A stretch of 64,000 nucleotides of DNA from Acanthococcus lagerstroemiae (GCA_031841125.1 CM063110.1:38331214-38395213), one strand, 5' to 3'; shown: positions 11,708-24,517, counted from the first letter of the stretch. The notes: generated from the sequence alone by a model not told the origin. Made by a program: numbers and translations.

Positions 11708-12245
11708 AAAATGGAGTACCCTGGACTCCTGTTAGAGACTAGTCAGTTAAAAGCCGAAAGTTTCAAGCTGCGTATTGAACGTTATCTGAAAGGTTGAAGC
11801 AAAGATAAAATATGGAAGGCATTTCGAAAATTTTAAATTCGGTTGCAAACGTTGAATTTTGAATTTCAATGACTATTCTGTTTTTACTAGATTCTCTGTT
11901 TGATCTATTAGAGCTTGAAATTTGAGAAAATTGAACATTTTATTAAAATCTAAAAGTTGAAAGAAAAAGACTTATTTTCTAATGTCACAAGCTGAATCCG
12001 ATAGCAAATGTTCTGTTGTTTAATTTACGGGCTTTGGTCCTGGTGAAAATAGGAGGGAAATTTAGTCTGGAACAAAAGTCAAAACTCTCCGTGTTTTCCC
12101 CATAAAAAAGAAAGGGAGCTTGTGTAAAGGAAGTTGTGTGTTCCTCTCAAGTATTCCTAACATCCTTCCAACTTATCCTCCCAGACTAGAGTATGCTCAT
12201 GTGCCTACACGAAAGTGCTTCGGGATAGGCTTCCAATCTGCATTT
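11708..12245. other. DNA enclosed by two MITE copies
   Basis: This 540-bp segment shows no sequence shared with the MITEs. It has short stop-rich frames and no recognisable motif. It may be captured genomic DNA. Confidence 0.5.
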
Positions 12246-12348
12246 GTAGGGACGAAACTATGGGAACACCCCCAATAATTCGGCAATCGGCAAATTTTGA
12301 AACTGTTCATTTGAATTTTTCATTGTCTAAGAACGTTTGTTTATTTGT

Positions 12349-12420
12349 TCATTATTATTATTATTATTGTTATTATTATGTTTTTTTTATTTATTTTATT
12401 TTTTTTTTTTTTCAAGTAAA
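12349..12420. repeat. TTA microsatellite and T-run
   Basis: TTATTATTATTATTG-type repeats are followed by a T-rich stretch inside MITE copy B. Confidence 0.8.
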
Positions 12421-12550
12421 AATATTATGATTGGCAAATTTTTAAGTTATAAAGAATTTAGTCCGTGGAATTTTAGATTTCAAGAAATATTTATTGGTAG
12501 GTTTTTCTCCTCCACCCCCCCCCCCAATTGAAAATCGAGTTTCGTCTCTG

Positions 12551-14090
12551 CCTGCATGCAGTGTAGATTTTTGATTTTTTTTTTCGTGCCTGGCCATTAG
12601 ACTTTAGACATACCTATGTCATGTCAAAACTACATCAAATGAACACTAGTAAGAAAGACGTCGACTACCTACGTCGAGAAAGAGTAGAATTATTAAGAAA
12701 CCCGATGGACTGTTAGGCTACCTATGTCAAGTCACGGTCGATTTTCAGCGTGTAGAAACGATTTCGAAGCTTTTATGACAAAATTCATGATTCTTATAAG
12801 ACTCTGCATCAAAACACTCCATAGGGAAGCGTGTCCTAGATGGTGCACTGCCTATAAGACGATGCATTGCAGATTTCTCGCAACTGGGCTACACTGATGT
12901 CAAAATTGACTTCGCATTGACCTAGTACTTCTTATCTTTGCTTTATCCACTCATACGATATGAAGTGGTTGACATCTAGTAGATGTTTTGTGAACCGTCA
13001 TTGAGTCATCACGGGAAAAAATGAAGCGGGTGTGGAAAAAGGGCCTTCGATCAATGTATTTTTTATGAGACAAAGGACTTTTTTCCACGCAGTCAGAACA
13101 TCATGCCGGTAACTGATAAGAAGCTGATAATGTACTTTTCATTTCTTACCTACTTCACCGCACTTCTTTTAATTGTGCTACTTGACATATTAAATTTTTA
13201 ATCGCAAGTTCGAATATGTAGCTCCCTATAGTTCAAATTTGAAGCGTATCCGGCATTTCTTAATTTTAAAATCATTTTATGAAGAATTAAAAAAAAAAAA
13301 AACGTACGAGTATTTCCCATTGACGGTAATGTTATTTTCGGCTGTGATCACTCAACCTTTCATAAGGAAGTGCACATTAGCGCTCCTACATTCCGTTCCA
13401 CATTCCAATCGCCTTGCTTTCGCGATGGTCGTTTTTATTTGTGTAAATTTTATTTTTTCCATTTTATACCAGAAGCGTTCTTAAATTTATATTTTCACGA
13501 AAATTAAATGCGAATACCTACCGCATTATGTTTGGAATTTTATCTACTTTTTAATGAATTAATCGGATTTTTAGCCTGGGTCGCTATTATTTATTAATAA
13601 TTATTTAAATTTCGAATAGATTTAACTCATCCTGAAATGACGGAACAACAGCCGCCATAACGGAAGCTGTGTAATGATGAAAATGCATTAACTAAAATAC
13701 AAAAAAAGAGAGTTGAATAAGGTGAAAGTCAAAGAAGTTCAGCTCGAGTACATTTTAATACGTTTTTACTAGCAATTTGAAGGTGACTCATTTTAGAAAT
13801 ACATGTCTTACAATGGCGCATTTAACTTTTCTTTACAATATTGTAATTAGTGAGGGAGTTTGGGAACAAATTACATAACATTTTGAAAATTAGTAGACAA
13901 TTCAAAGAGTCTTCCAACAAATTTTGATACATTTTGGTCTCATACATTCAGAGAAAACCGGCATTCAAAGAAAAAAAGAAAACGAAGAAAAGCGCCATCT
14001 TAGGACAACTCCCCTACACAAATGTTTAACTCCTTCCATTTGTCGTCAGCTCGTGCATCGCGACCAAAAAAATGGTAACATCTATGTAGC
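12551..14090. other. unassigned intergenic stretch
   Basis: AT-rich sequence with short open frames only (for example 13239-13484, which contains an A-run). No element ends or protein motifs were recognised. Confidence 0.4.
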
Positions 14091-14354
14091 CAGTGGTATC
14101 GGAACTTGGAACAGTGGGGAATTATTTGAGTATATTTGTAGCATACACCCTGAGAATTCGGGGGATGGAGCTCCAAATATCATTTGTACCGCCATCAAAG
14201 ATTGGGGGAAAATTGAAAAATCATTCCACACGTTGTAAAAAAGTGCGTTGAAAGATTTCAGAGATGAGATTTACAAGACTTTTTTTTCATTTTTTATAAA
14301 CTTGAAATTTTCTAATTCTTGTATCACCTAAACAAAAATCGTTCGACGCCACTG
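14091..14354. mobile_element. hAT-type MITE, 7/8 TSD
   Basis: It starts CAGTGGTATCGGAACTTGG and ends CGTTCGACGCCACTG. The flanks are TATGTAGC (14083-14090) and GATGTAGC (14355-14362), an 8-bp duplication with one mismatch. There is no transposase. A related fragment lies near 18740-18945, where AGATTTCAGAGATGAGAT and CGTTCCGACGCCGCTAT recur. The 104-codon frame at 13924-14238 straddles the left end and is not credible as a gene. Confidence 0.8.
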
Positions 14355-15938
14355 GATGTAGCTCATCTATAAAATATACCGCGTGGTTTCCGTGTACGTT
14401 GTTAGGCGTCATCTCGAACTTCCCTCATGGTAATTTTTCGCCATTAATTTCGTCACCACATGGCACTTGATGTTTTCGAGTCTTGCCATCCCCGTCAACC
14501 GCGACCGCCGCCACGTTAATTAACCATATTTCCATTCGGAAGCCCGATTTTCTTATTACTAAACTGTAATATGCAAATTGACGGTATACTCGTATAGTTT
14601 GCCAGCAGTGTTGGGAACGTACTAAATGTTAAACAGCGTGTCAGCCTTACATCGAGTATGAATTACCGAACACGCAATTTCTCACTTCGCCATTTAATAC
14701 TCGTACAATTTGCGACAAACTGGCGTGAAACAACATCGAGCCTTTGTTAGTTAGCTCTCCACAACACGGCAAGGCATGGAATGGGGCTGCGAATGGGTCC
14801 ATGATTGGGGAGGGGAGGGGTGCTTGTGTGTTTCTTCTGTGTTTATCCCACTGCATTCGTAATTCGTATACGCCACCACGTTGTTCAGAATAGTAAATCT
14901 CCCACCGAATCGTCGATGTCGCCTATTCGCGCCCGCTTTTCTTCCAGATTAATTTTAAGGATCACGATGGAACGTGATCGGGGTCGCCGATTTGGATGAA
15001 AGAAAAATTTTTAAAATGAAGTCGAGAATTCGGTTTCTCTAGCTCACCCTCCTGCCGAAGGTGCTTATTTCTGCGCGTAAATATCTACCACGCAGCGACA
15101 GTGGTATACATATTACATATATATATATGTGTCTATAGCGCGTGACTCCAAGCCAGGCCCGTAGCCAGCGACGAGTGCGCTTGTCTTGTCTAGCAAAAAA
15201 ATGAAAAATTATAATTTAAGCCTTTTTTGGTCTGATAAACAATAATTTTTGACCGGAATCTTCATCCAACATTATTTTTCCATACCGCCATAAAAAATGT
15301 AAATTTGTTATATCTGCTATTTTCAAGCAAAAAATGTCAAATTAACCATCCTGGCGAAACTAGTAAGTAGTGACGTAGCATCTCCGTTTGGCTACACTGA
15401 TTGCCACCTACAGCGTACCCTTCTCTCTTTGCTTTCATTCTATCTTCTTCTCGAAGGAGATCGCTGCGATGATGATAAGTGATAACATATCAGAATATTT
15501 TGTCTCGCGCAGTATTTCCACGCCTCACAAAATTTCAGATCTCGCGAGTTTTTGAAAAATCTCAGTATTTTCCATAAACCCACGAATTTCCACAAAATTC
15601 TCACAAATTTTTTTTTGAACCCACAAATTTCCACAACATTTTTACGAATTTTTCTTTACCTCGCTAAATTCTGCTCAAGTAATCTCAACAAAATCCCAAT
15701 TTTTTCATGTATTTCTGTGTGTTATCGCTATTAGGCTTTCACACTTTTGGTTTGTTTACATGTATTCTTGTCAAAGCTATGGTGAAATGTTGTTATCACA
15801 AACACAAATAATATGGAGCACGATTTCCGTTCATCTTATTCCTTCTGAAATTTGATGTTATACTCGTAATAGAAATATTATCGTTATTATTGAAAAATGT
15901 GGTTCATAATAGGTGGAACTTTCTGAGGGAGTACTCGA
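14355..15938. other. unassigned stretch with AT microsatellite and partial MITE ends
   Basis: An (AT)n microsatellite lies near 15113-15130. CAGGCCCGTAGCC at 15155-15167 and TTTGGCTACACTG near 15388-15400 look like hAT-type ends of the family seen at 6989 and 10654, but the flanks do not form a duplication. The segment 15530-15665 has diverged repeats of CACAAATTTCCACAA. No gene was recognised. Confidence 0.4.
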
Positions 15939-16377
15939 CTGATGTGCCAGCATACTGGGCCCAAAGACCAAAGGAAATAGGAAAATACTGATCTGGCCGA
16001 AGATTTCGGACATTTGTTTTCAAAACGTAAGAAAAATGTATTGCGACCGCACAACGACGGTGAAAAAATAAATAAATTTGTATAAGACATGCTTTCTCTT
16101 CTAAAGTACATATTGAATTTTTCTTAATGGAGTGAAGGGAATACATCCAGAAAATATCCCGTTGAAACTGAAAGTAGTACCACCATTTAGCAACGTTGCT
16201 GGTGAAACTTTTCCTTTAACAATTTGTACAATGAATAATAACTTAATGTAAATTCGTTAAGTCTGTTTAATGGACGTTTAGAAAACAAATTTCAGACATC
16301 TTCGGCCATGTCAGTATTTTTCTATTTTCTTTGGTCTTTTTGGGCCCAGTTTGCTGGCACATCAGTATTTCCTTGAG
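15939..16377. mobile_element. element with about 85-bp inverted arms
   Basis: The left arm (15939-16023) starts CTGATGTGCCAGCATACTGG and is the diverged reverse complement of the right arm (about 16283-16366), ending CCAGTTTGCTGGCACATCAG. The arms flank a unique centre of about 260 bp. The right side abuts the LINE reverse-transcriptase remnant. Compared with the copy at 58731-59900, LINE homology is lost at about 16377, just after the codons for EYNVP. I found no clear target duplication and no LINE continuation to the left, so insertion with deletion is possible. Confidence 0.6.
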
Positions 16378-17090
16378 GTACGTTATATTCTCTTGTTTCT
16401 TCCAAAATCTGATTCACGGTGAAAATGTGGTCAATCGTTGAATACCCCTTCTTGAACCCGACTTGCTCCCTTGGTTGATTCCAGCCCAAAATTCCGAATA
16501 TTCTATTTTTCACTATTTTACCGAAAATGTTGCTTATATTCGAAGTCAGGCTTATTGATCTATAACTATTTAGCTCCCTTCTATCGCTTTTTATATGTAG
16601 CAATATTATTTCAGTTTGATGCCATTGTTTCGGTGTAAAGCCTGTTTCGACCAATCTGTTGAAAAATTCTGCCATAAATGGCGCAAGAGCGTTTGCTAGG
16701 ATTCTCAATATCTCATTCTCCATTACATCCGGCCTCGTAACTTTACCCATTTTTTGCTGTTACTAGGACTTTCCAGACTTCTTCTCTCAGAAGACATGGA
16801 GTATTTTATTCTCCTCCTCTTTCTTCGTCCACTTCTCCATCTTGGTTTCCCCCTCTTTTCTCTATGTCCTTCTCCCCAAGGTTACCCCCAACTTCTTTTG
16901 CTTTCCTGCTTTTTTCGCTTGAGTAAAGTTCCTTGAAAAATTCAGTGGCCTCTTTAATTATCTCCTCCCTATCATACAGCTTAATTCTGGAGTTTTGGGC
17001 TTTGATAGCTGGGAGTAAATTTTTCCCGTTCATCAAAGCCTTACGCGCCTTCTTGCTTGATCCACTTTCTTCCAGTATTTCTACAATCGT
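16378..17090 (-). pseudogene. LINE reverse transcriptase remnant (RTE/CR1-like)
   Basis: On the minus strand, residues FTPKQWHQTEIILLHIK, then NSYRSISLTSNISNIFGKI and GFKKGYSTIDHIF, are the fingers region of a non-LTR reverse transcriptase. Upstream on the same strand (16806-17036), in another frame, is NGKNLLPAIKAQNS...EEIIKEATEFFKELYSS, the segment that usually precedes it. The copy is truncated before the FxDxxKAFD motif. It is closely related to the copy at 58731-59900, and both lose homology upstream at the same point (about 17090 here). It lacks both ends and is frameshifted, so it is dead. Confidence 0.8.
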
Positions 17091-18240
17091 TTAAGCAACA
17101 CTATGAATAAATAAAACTGTATATTCACCCTATTCGGTGGCTTTAATTAGAAAGGGTGAATTTCGAGTCAACCGTTGCTTGTCCTACGCTCTTGCTACCT
17201 CATTGGTCGCACCAGGAGGGACAGGATCCAAAAATTATTCCTAAAATCGAATCCAGCCATCTCAAAAACCTACAAACCAATTTTCGAATTTTATTCCTCC
17301 ACCCCCCCCCCCCACACAGTCGGCATTATTAAGTCACACGGAAAAAAACTGTGAAGTAGTTAATTGACATCGTACCACGTTGCACCCCATAGAACGTGTT
17401 TTCATTTCTATCATTAAATTTTTACACCCCCTCTGCCACAGCTTCATAAGCACACGGTAGTGAAAAAAAGTTTGTAGGGTGATTGACGATATTCGCCACT
17501 CACAATGTTCCAAAAAGTTTTACCCCCTCCCTTGCATGTGTTATTTGTGTACCGTTGAATGGTGGTGTTGCATTCGAAAGTTTCAGATGTTTAGAAAAGT
17601 AAATTTTCTAGCGCATGGGCGGCTTTATGGAGGGAACAAACCCTCCTACTGCCTTGTATCCTTCAAAAGTAAAAATTTTTCATAGAAATTTTGTGAAAAA
17701 TTGGAAAAATTCTGCTCACCTTGTTCACATACGTCAAAGTTTTTATAACTTTAGAAGGTTGGGCACTTAGCAAGGCGGAAAGGTGTCAGTGGCGTCACTA
17801 AAGTGCCAATCATACTGGCCGCTTACGGGAATTCAGCTTTTTAGGGCTTTACTCATAATTGATGCCCTCAACATAATTTTCTATTATTTCGTTTAAAAAA
17901 AAAAGAAGAAAAAAAGGAGCCTTCTGCTGTACAAATTCAGTTTTCCCATTACTTTCTTATGAAGTGAATTCCGGGACGGATGAGACGGAAAGAATTGCGG
18001 CGGGTTGCCTACCCGAATGGGCCCGCCTCCTCTAGTTATAAGAACCTTAACATACGTATTTATGAGGTCTTTTTTTTATATATATGTATATATTACATTT
18101 TATTTTATTATTATTACTTTTAAGGATTAACACCATGAAATCTACCCCAGAAAAGAATTCTGATACCGGGCCTGTTCTATCTAGCCTGTAGTTTCCTGCA
18201 TCAGAACATTATTTGTTATTAGGCCAAAAACGTTATTTTT
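17091..18240. other. unassigned stretch with a repeat shared with 40.4 kb
   Basis: The segment 17349-17424 resembles 40432-40506: GAAGT(A)GTTA..TTGACATCG, then CCATAGA.CG.(A/T)TTTTCA, then a TATTAATTTTT-like end. A run of C lies near 17300. CAGTGGCGTCACTAAAGTGCC near 17788 looks like a lone hAT-type terminus. No gene was recognised. Confidence 0.4.
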
Positions 18241-21200
18241 TAGAAGAGTGGAAAAAACGTTGACTGAAATGTAATGAATACATGAGTAGGTAAGGATTTA
18301 TAATACTCTGGCTTATGGTTGAATTTTGAAATACGGTTTAGTCGCCTTGTGTATTCCCCAAAAATTGGAAAGAATTTTTCCAAGGTGGCCTAAGTCAGTT
18401 TCTGCCGTTCTGAGAAAATCGATAAAAATAGTTTGTACGCCCCACAAAGAAGACCGAAATTATGTAAATTGACGGTCGAGGATAGTACCAATCGAGTGTC
18501 AACAAAATTATCATCCCACCATCTTTCAAAATATTGTGAGAGGCCATCCAAGTTTGTGACCTACCTGACTTAGGCCACTTAGGCATAAAATACTGTATTA
18601 ACGCAACAAAAATAATAGCATTTTTAGGCTACTTTGAAAACAGTTTTCAGCGTAAAATATCATATTCTCTACCAGATTGCGCTACTATCTCAGAATCGCC
18701 AAAAACTGGCTTAGGCCTATTTGGGAAAAAGTTCTTCAAATTATTCAAGACTTTACAAAGAGGCGAGAGATTTCAGAGATGAGATATACGAGATTCTCAA
18801 AGATTTATAAAATTTTCGGAAATACACCAGTCCGTTTGCTCGTTAGCTCCGCTACTGAGAAACTGCTAGTCAACTTAAATTTTTATCATGTTTGCCCCCC
18901 CCCTTCCCTTCCCATCAAGAAAACGTTCCGACGCCGCTATATGAAACACATTCAATTCAAACTTGCCCAAAAGGGACTTACAACCATTGGCGCCTTCCCT
19001 GGGGTAAGTCTCTGGGTCGAGCGAGAGGGTGGTTTCCAATGTTCAGAAAAACTTACAAAAAAAGTTTAAAAATCAGATTTGTGGTGGGGAGCAATGAATA
19101 TAGGGTGGGTGGATCTCTCAAGAAGATTTTCGCGGTTAATTTTCGAAACAGGTATGCGCTACTGCTTGCAACACGAATGGTTGTTCACTCAGTATTATTA
19201 TTTTTCAGTTATTATTCGTTGTATCACAAATACCACGCAACTTCTACAGTGCTGTTAAAATTGCCTGTACGAGGTGCGGTTGCGGCGGCAGCACGCTAAT
19301 TCATCTCGTGCCAAGTATAACAAGAGAGGCAGCGATGAGCATGGTCATTGATCGTCTGGATTGAATGAGCATACGAGTGTAGCCAGAACATACGACGAGC
19401 TACTTCATTCACAAGTATCGCCTATCGTATCCGGGGACAACCGACGATATATTTTTAGTCGCCTTTTTCCAGCAATTATTGCAACCAGAGGCTTCATTCT
19501 TAGTTTTTTTTTCTTCTTTTCGCTTTGGATAATTGTCAAAAAATTATTCCAGACAACTCTTCTTGGCGATGGTGATTCAGTAGTAGTATACAGGGCAGAT
19601 TGAATGGATTTATGTGAACCTCGAAAAACGCACGCGACCTTTGTTCTGATCCATTTATCAAATGCAGAGGCTTTAATTTAATCGTATCAAAGTGAGAAAT
19701 TCCTTTTACCGGGCCACTTCAGAATTGGCATTGAATGGTCGTGTTGGCAAGAGTTGCCTGTACATGTTTTCTCTCAGTCACGTGTAGCGAGGTGCCGAAG
19801 TTCACGTGCATCGTCTGTAAGTCTACAGTTAGACTCTGGAGGTCGTCCCATTTAAATCGAGTTGTTTCAAAGTTCAAGACCATTTTTATCGTTTTCAAGA
19901 GTAACATGTTCGACATTCCGTTTTGAATATTAGAAATTAGCAGCTTGGAAATTTTGACGATTTCAAAGATCTAAATCCGATGAAATTCTGCTGGTACTCG
20001 TTCATGGAAATTGTGGAATAATTTAAAACGAGATCTGTTCATATGATCTTAACACAGTTCGTTTTACATAATCGCAAATAACCGACTTTGGGAGGCTTAG
20101 GGGGGGGGGGCTGATAAGAATTAAAATAATACTGAAAATCCTTTTATATAATTTTTCAGTTACTTGGGGAAGGGGTTTTCAGGAAAGCCCCGCAAGCACC
20201 CTCCCCATTCGTTCCGATTCAGTTTTATATCCAGAACATCGGGTAGATTAACGAAGGAAAATCAGAAATCGCACTTCGTATAATGTACCATCAGCTTCCT
20301 GCAGTGCCTTACGAATAGCCTATTTTAGTTTAATTATTCACATATTTTCAGCTTTTGCCCTAACGTATTAAGGGCTACTGGAGGACGTGACCTAAAAATA
20401 GCGGCTGACTATGCTGAGAATAATGTCAAGTGTCGCGCGTGTATTTTATGCAAATTAATTCTAATATTACACTGGAATTACAAAAAATCATTTCACGAGT
20501 GTTTTACCAAGGAAATGAGTACTCGAGAGTAAGAGCTTACTTTTTCGACCAGCCCTCGTATTTTCTCGGCACTCGACGTGCTTTTAGCCTGTGTTCCGCT
20601 TATTCGTGGAAGTGTACGCTGTGCTAAAAGTTTATACGATTTTACTTTGTCTCACTTCACACTTTGTGGAAATTGGAAGTAATTTTTATTCTTCGTTATA
20701 TTTAAAACGAGTATATTTTACCGCAGTATTGGAGCCCCTTAATTCTGAAATGGGTAGATGGAGAAGAGGAAACTAATTTAAAGTATGCACCTTTGTTTCC
20801 TGAATAACACGGGGTCAACAGCTACCTCACAGATCTGTTTCTAGAATTCTTCTTGATCCTCAAAAAAGTGATGAAAAACTCATTTGCAGTTTTAAACCAT
20901 TTTCGTGCAAAAAGATTATTTCAAATAGTTGTGGCGAGAGATTATTTTTCGAATCCCTTTTTTAAAATCACTTTCATCTATAAAACGGTTCAACAGTCGG
21001 TACAGTTTCTACTTTTAGGAAAAATTGGTGATGGAATATCGTTTATGCATGCACTGAGTCATTAGTGGCGATCTGTACTCTCCTTAGGAGGAGGGGAGGA
21101 GGGACGGTAATAGGAAAGAATATCGTATTTGGTGAGGAACTTATCGTTACAGGTATACTCAATCCGAATCGAGTGATAATACTTGAGGAATGCTGTTCTA

Positions 21201-21830
21201 AAACGGAGTAAATCCATATTTCTGATTTGTTGAGGGTTTTCAATAAAAGACCTTAACTTTAATGGATACATACGACCCGAAAATTTCAGCCTTTAAAACT
21301 AAAAAAAATATGTAGCAGCAGACGAGACATGAAAAATAAACGGTTAATAATCCTTCGATTGTCGTGTTTTTCTCTGCATTTATAGCATTTCAAGCTAAAA
21401 TATTGCACATTTTTTACCACACAACATAATTATGCTTGTAGCGTCAAGGGAATCAAATATGACCTTTTTCCAACAAAAAGTTAATTTTTTTTTCTAATTT
21501 TCAGCTTCTTTGACTGTTTTTCCAGGTTTTTTATTTTTTTATTATTTTATTATTTTTTTGTTTTTTGATATTTGCAATTTTGCCTCACGCCCTCCTTTCT
21601 GGAAAAGTGATCAAATTATGCAACAGAAGTAAATAAACTGATGTTGAAACTTTCTGTTGAATTTTTTCATTCAACTATGAGTTTTTTAACGTCAATGTGA
21701 ATAGAAGGATGAGTCGAAAAATATAAAGTTAAATTTGAAAATGCAATAGAGTGGAAAAGTGGGTTTCATATATTAAGTACAACTTCCTATATTTTATTTT
21801 AATTTGACATGGATAAATGGATATGTCTAA
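18241..21830. other. unassigned intergenic stretch
   Basis: No protein family was recognised in the open frames here (for example 18677-19069, 18892-19299 and 19361-19603). The segment 18740-18950 carries fragments related to the MITE at 14091-14354. Low-complexity G-runs lie near 20101. Short host exons cannot be ruled out. Confidence 0.35.
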
Positions 21831-21930
21831 TGGTTCGTCGCGCGAAAATTCCGCAAAAAACGCTCCGCAGAAAAACGTTACCATTGTGATGTAATCGCGT
21901 ATTCCTCTTTATGCGGTCGTTTGTTTCAGG
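21831..21930 (-). repeat. three-copy dispersed repeat, short copy
   Basis: The sequence matches parts of 49324-49580 and 55561-55800: ATATGTCTAATGG, then GAAAACGCTCCGCAGAAAAACGTTA-like, then CCTCTTTATGCGGTCG. This copy is about 100 bp. On the minus strand a frame stays open across it in step with the other copies. Confidence 0.7.
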
Positions 21931-21962
21931 GTACACCCAACCTTGTACAAACGCGACTGTAT

Positions 21963-22215
21963 ATCGTGCTGTGTCTCATGCACACTTGACCTAAGTGACA
22001 AAAACTTTTTTTTTCAGGAGAACGATTTGAAAATTATAAATAACGTTGTGTTATATACGTGGCTCAAATGGTTTACGCCATCTAGCGGGCTAAAAAAGGA
22101 AGTAATTCGTCATTTGCGAGTGTAGCCTGATAGAGGGCATCGAGATCTGTAAGAATATGTATTAAACTCATTTTCGTCAAAATGTCACTTAGGTCAAGTG
22201 TGCATGAGACACTCA
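21963..22215. mobile_element. inverted-repeat MITE (GTGTCTCATGCACACTT), copy 1
   Basis: The left arm has GTGTCTCATGCACACTTGAC followed by CTAAGTGAC. The right arm is its reverse complement, ending AAGTGTGCATGAGACAC. The arms are about 30-35 bp. The centre includes TGGCTCAAATGGTTTACGCC. The copy at 34044-34247 has the same centre inverted and lacks about 60 bp present here (near 22115-22175). No target duplication is certain. It is non-coding. Confidence 0.8.
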
Positions 22216-23052
22216 ATATGTACGCTGTTAAGTAAAACAGACTCAAGCGACAATTTTTTTTTTGTAGTACGCGTGATTCGAAGTTCAAGAGCCCTGTAGA
22301 AACTATATGACATAGCGTTTACTGATAAGCTCTTCTCAACGTGGGTACACATTTTTGTATCGGGGGCCCAATTTTGAAAAATTCTGCAAACTATACTAAT
22401 AACTCATTTTGTCGACAAATGTCGCTTAGGTCCGTTTTGCTTAGCAGCGTCCATATCTGAACCGGGTTTGATGTGGGCAACTTTTTGAAGTTGTTCATTT
22501 CGGAATTTCAAATGTTCAAATTGACCAACAGGTCAGCTTTGATTTTCGGCAGGATTTGGTCGTTACTTACACTACTTATAACTCAAGAACGGCGGGACCG
22601 ATTTTTATGATCTTTGATTTTTTGAATTTGTCTCCGCCAAAAATAACAAAATAACTATTAAAATATCGGAAAAATTAAAAGTATTAAGAAAGTTCATTTT
22701 CTCATACATTTTAAATATAGAACGGGTTTTTTCAGTTTTTCAATTTTCTGAAATATCTTATTTTCACCTATCCATGGAAATCGATTTTTACTCAAGTATA
22801 CCCATGGCTGGAAGAAAATTAAATATCCATGGAAACGTCAACCACTGAACTGAAATGTCGCCACGAAGAGCTAAATCATACGGACTGGCTTCGTGTTGGA
22901 GGGAGCGTTACGGTTTCCGCTCAAGTATACCCAGTAGTAAAAGCATATAAAATGCTAAAACCTCATGAAATTGTCCTAATAAGCCGTGATCAGTGTTGAC
23001 AAGCCTTAGGGGAGTTTTGCCGATTTCAAGAAGTTTTAATCAGTCATAAAAA
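22216..23052. other. partly repeat-derived stretch
   Basis: AAATGTCGCTTAGGTCCGTT at about 22419-22438 resembles an arm of the neighbouring MITE. The segment 22570-22640 (CTTATAACTCAAGAACGG, then GGGACCGATTTTTATGATC) is homologous to 23222-23285 inside the Helitron, so an older related copy probably lies here. No gene was recognised. Confidence 0.45.
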
Positions 23053-24517
23053 TCTTCTACTAAGTATATAAAAGTGTAAGTTTGTTTGTTTGTTTGCTCG
23101 AGGTTGGCGGGTGAACCATAAGAGCTGAGGGGGAGGGGGTTCGTACTTTCTGGATGTGTTCGTATAAACCCGGAATAGGTTTTAGGCTATAAAAAATTAT
23201 GGTACCGGATTAGTTACATCATTTATAACTGAAAAACGGCTGGACCGATTTCTATGATCTTTGATTTGTTGAATTCCTGTATCAGGTAACATTCAGTACC
23301 CCCACCTACCGACTGATGTTGCAACTCACACAGTGGGAAGGAAGCTTCGCTTCTGTCTGGTGCCTCCCGCCACTTCACGCATTCGTGATCATTTGAATTA
23401 GAATATAACTGGTATGAATATTGTTCCGCGCTTATTTATGTACCACATTGCCCATTTTCAGTCCCATATCTCTAGAATTTCAGTTTTTGGAAACTATGAT
23501 CAGCATTTCTTCTAATATTATGAATGAAAACTTTATTTGCGTCTTATTTTTCTAGCACTCACTGAGCGGAGCTCGTTTCGAGGCTGTATTATAATATTTT
23601 TTGAATTTTTTGAGTAATTACGCGGATTAAAAAAATATATAAAATGAGGGGAAAAAACAAAAACTACTAGATAGAACAATTTGGAAAAGGAAAATCGGAA
23701 ATCAAAAATACAAAAACAAAATAAAAAGGAATAAAAAAAACAAAAGAAAAGTAGAAAAGGAAACTAGAAAAAACGAGGAAAAAAACAACAAAAAAAACCA
23801 AGCCATGAAAAAAAAAACTACCCCAACTGAATTTTGGAAAACACCAACATCTTCGGCCAAATAACACAAATATGAAGCGAAACACGCTACATCGCCACCT
23901 ATCCACCAACACATACATACATACACAGAACAAAAATCAGTCGTTATTGTTTGATTGTACGAAACATGTGCCGTGTGTTTCATGTATCAAAGTATGAAAT
24001 AAATAGAGCTACAAATATTGTTCACTGTGATAAGTACACACATTATTACTTATAAAACTTCCAATTTGGTGCACAAGTTTACCTACCCATCCCAAAAAAA
24101 CATGTATCTACCCCCTTTTAAGTATGTATCGGCATGAAAGTCATCATTTGGGTACTTAGGAGTTTGGAGTAGCTTCAGGATCCTGTTGCAACTATGTGTA
24201 TTCAGAAAGAAAAATCGAAGGTAGGTGTCGAGATGTATGTTTAGTAAGATTGATTTGAGAACTAGATTTAGCGAAAATATCAACAGCATTAATATGGAGC
24301 CACTGTCTAGCCAGACATTATATATTTATAAGGTAATAAAACGAGGGCAAAGGAAGAGAAAGAGAGAAAAAGAGAAAACGCCGATGGCTCACCAGCAATA
24401 TGCTCGAGTGGAGTTTTCCCCCCTTCTTCTTCTCCTTCATGAAAGCCCTTTTCCCTCTGTTTAAGTAATGTACATTAGTGGCAAAAGATTTGTATAACGT
24501 GTACTGCATACATTCAC

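Larger units (their letters stand above)
11453..12550. mobile_element. paired MITE composite, perfect outer TSD
   Basis: The outer ends are CAGGGACGAAACTA and AGTTTCGTCTCTG, flanked by identical CCTGCATG at 11445-11452 and 12551-12558. Inside are two copies of the same MITE: A (11453 to about 11707, ending AATTTCGTTTCTG) and B (about 12246-12550, starting TAGGGACGAAACTATGGG). About 540 bp of unrelated DNA lies between them. Only the outermost ends share a duplication. The structure resembles a composite transposon formed by two MITEs. The open frames are artefacts of T-rich and TTA-repeat DNA. Confidence 0.8.

Noticed and set aside
13924..14238. 104-codon plus-strand frame
   Set aside because: It crosses the left border of the MITE at 14091, so it joins unrelated sequences by chance.
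18677..19299. Overlapping frames of 130 and 135 codons
   Set aside because: Two frames of similar length over the same DNA, a C-run in the middle, and fragments of a MITE family; no protein family recognised.
23667..23983. Phe-rich minus-strand frames in the Helitron
   Set aside because: They are the reverse translation of an A-rich tract; no Rep or helicase motif is present.
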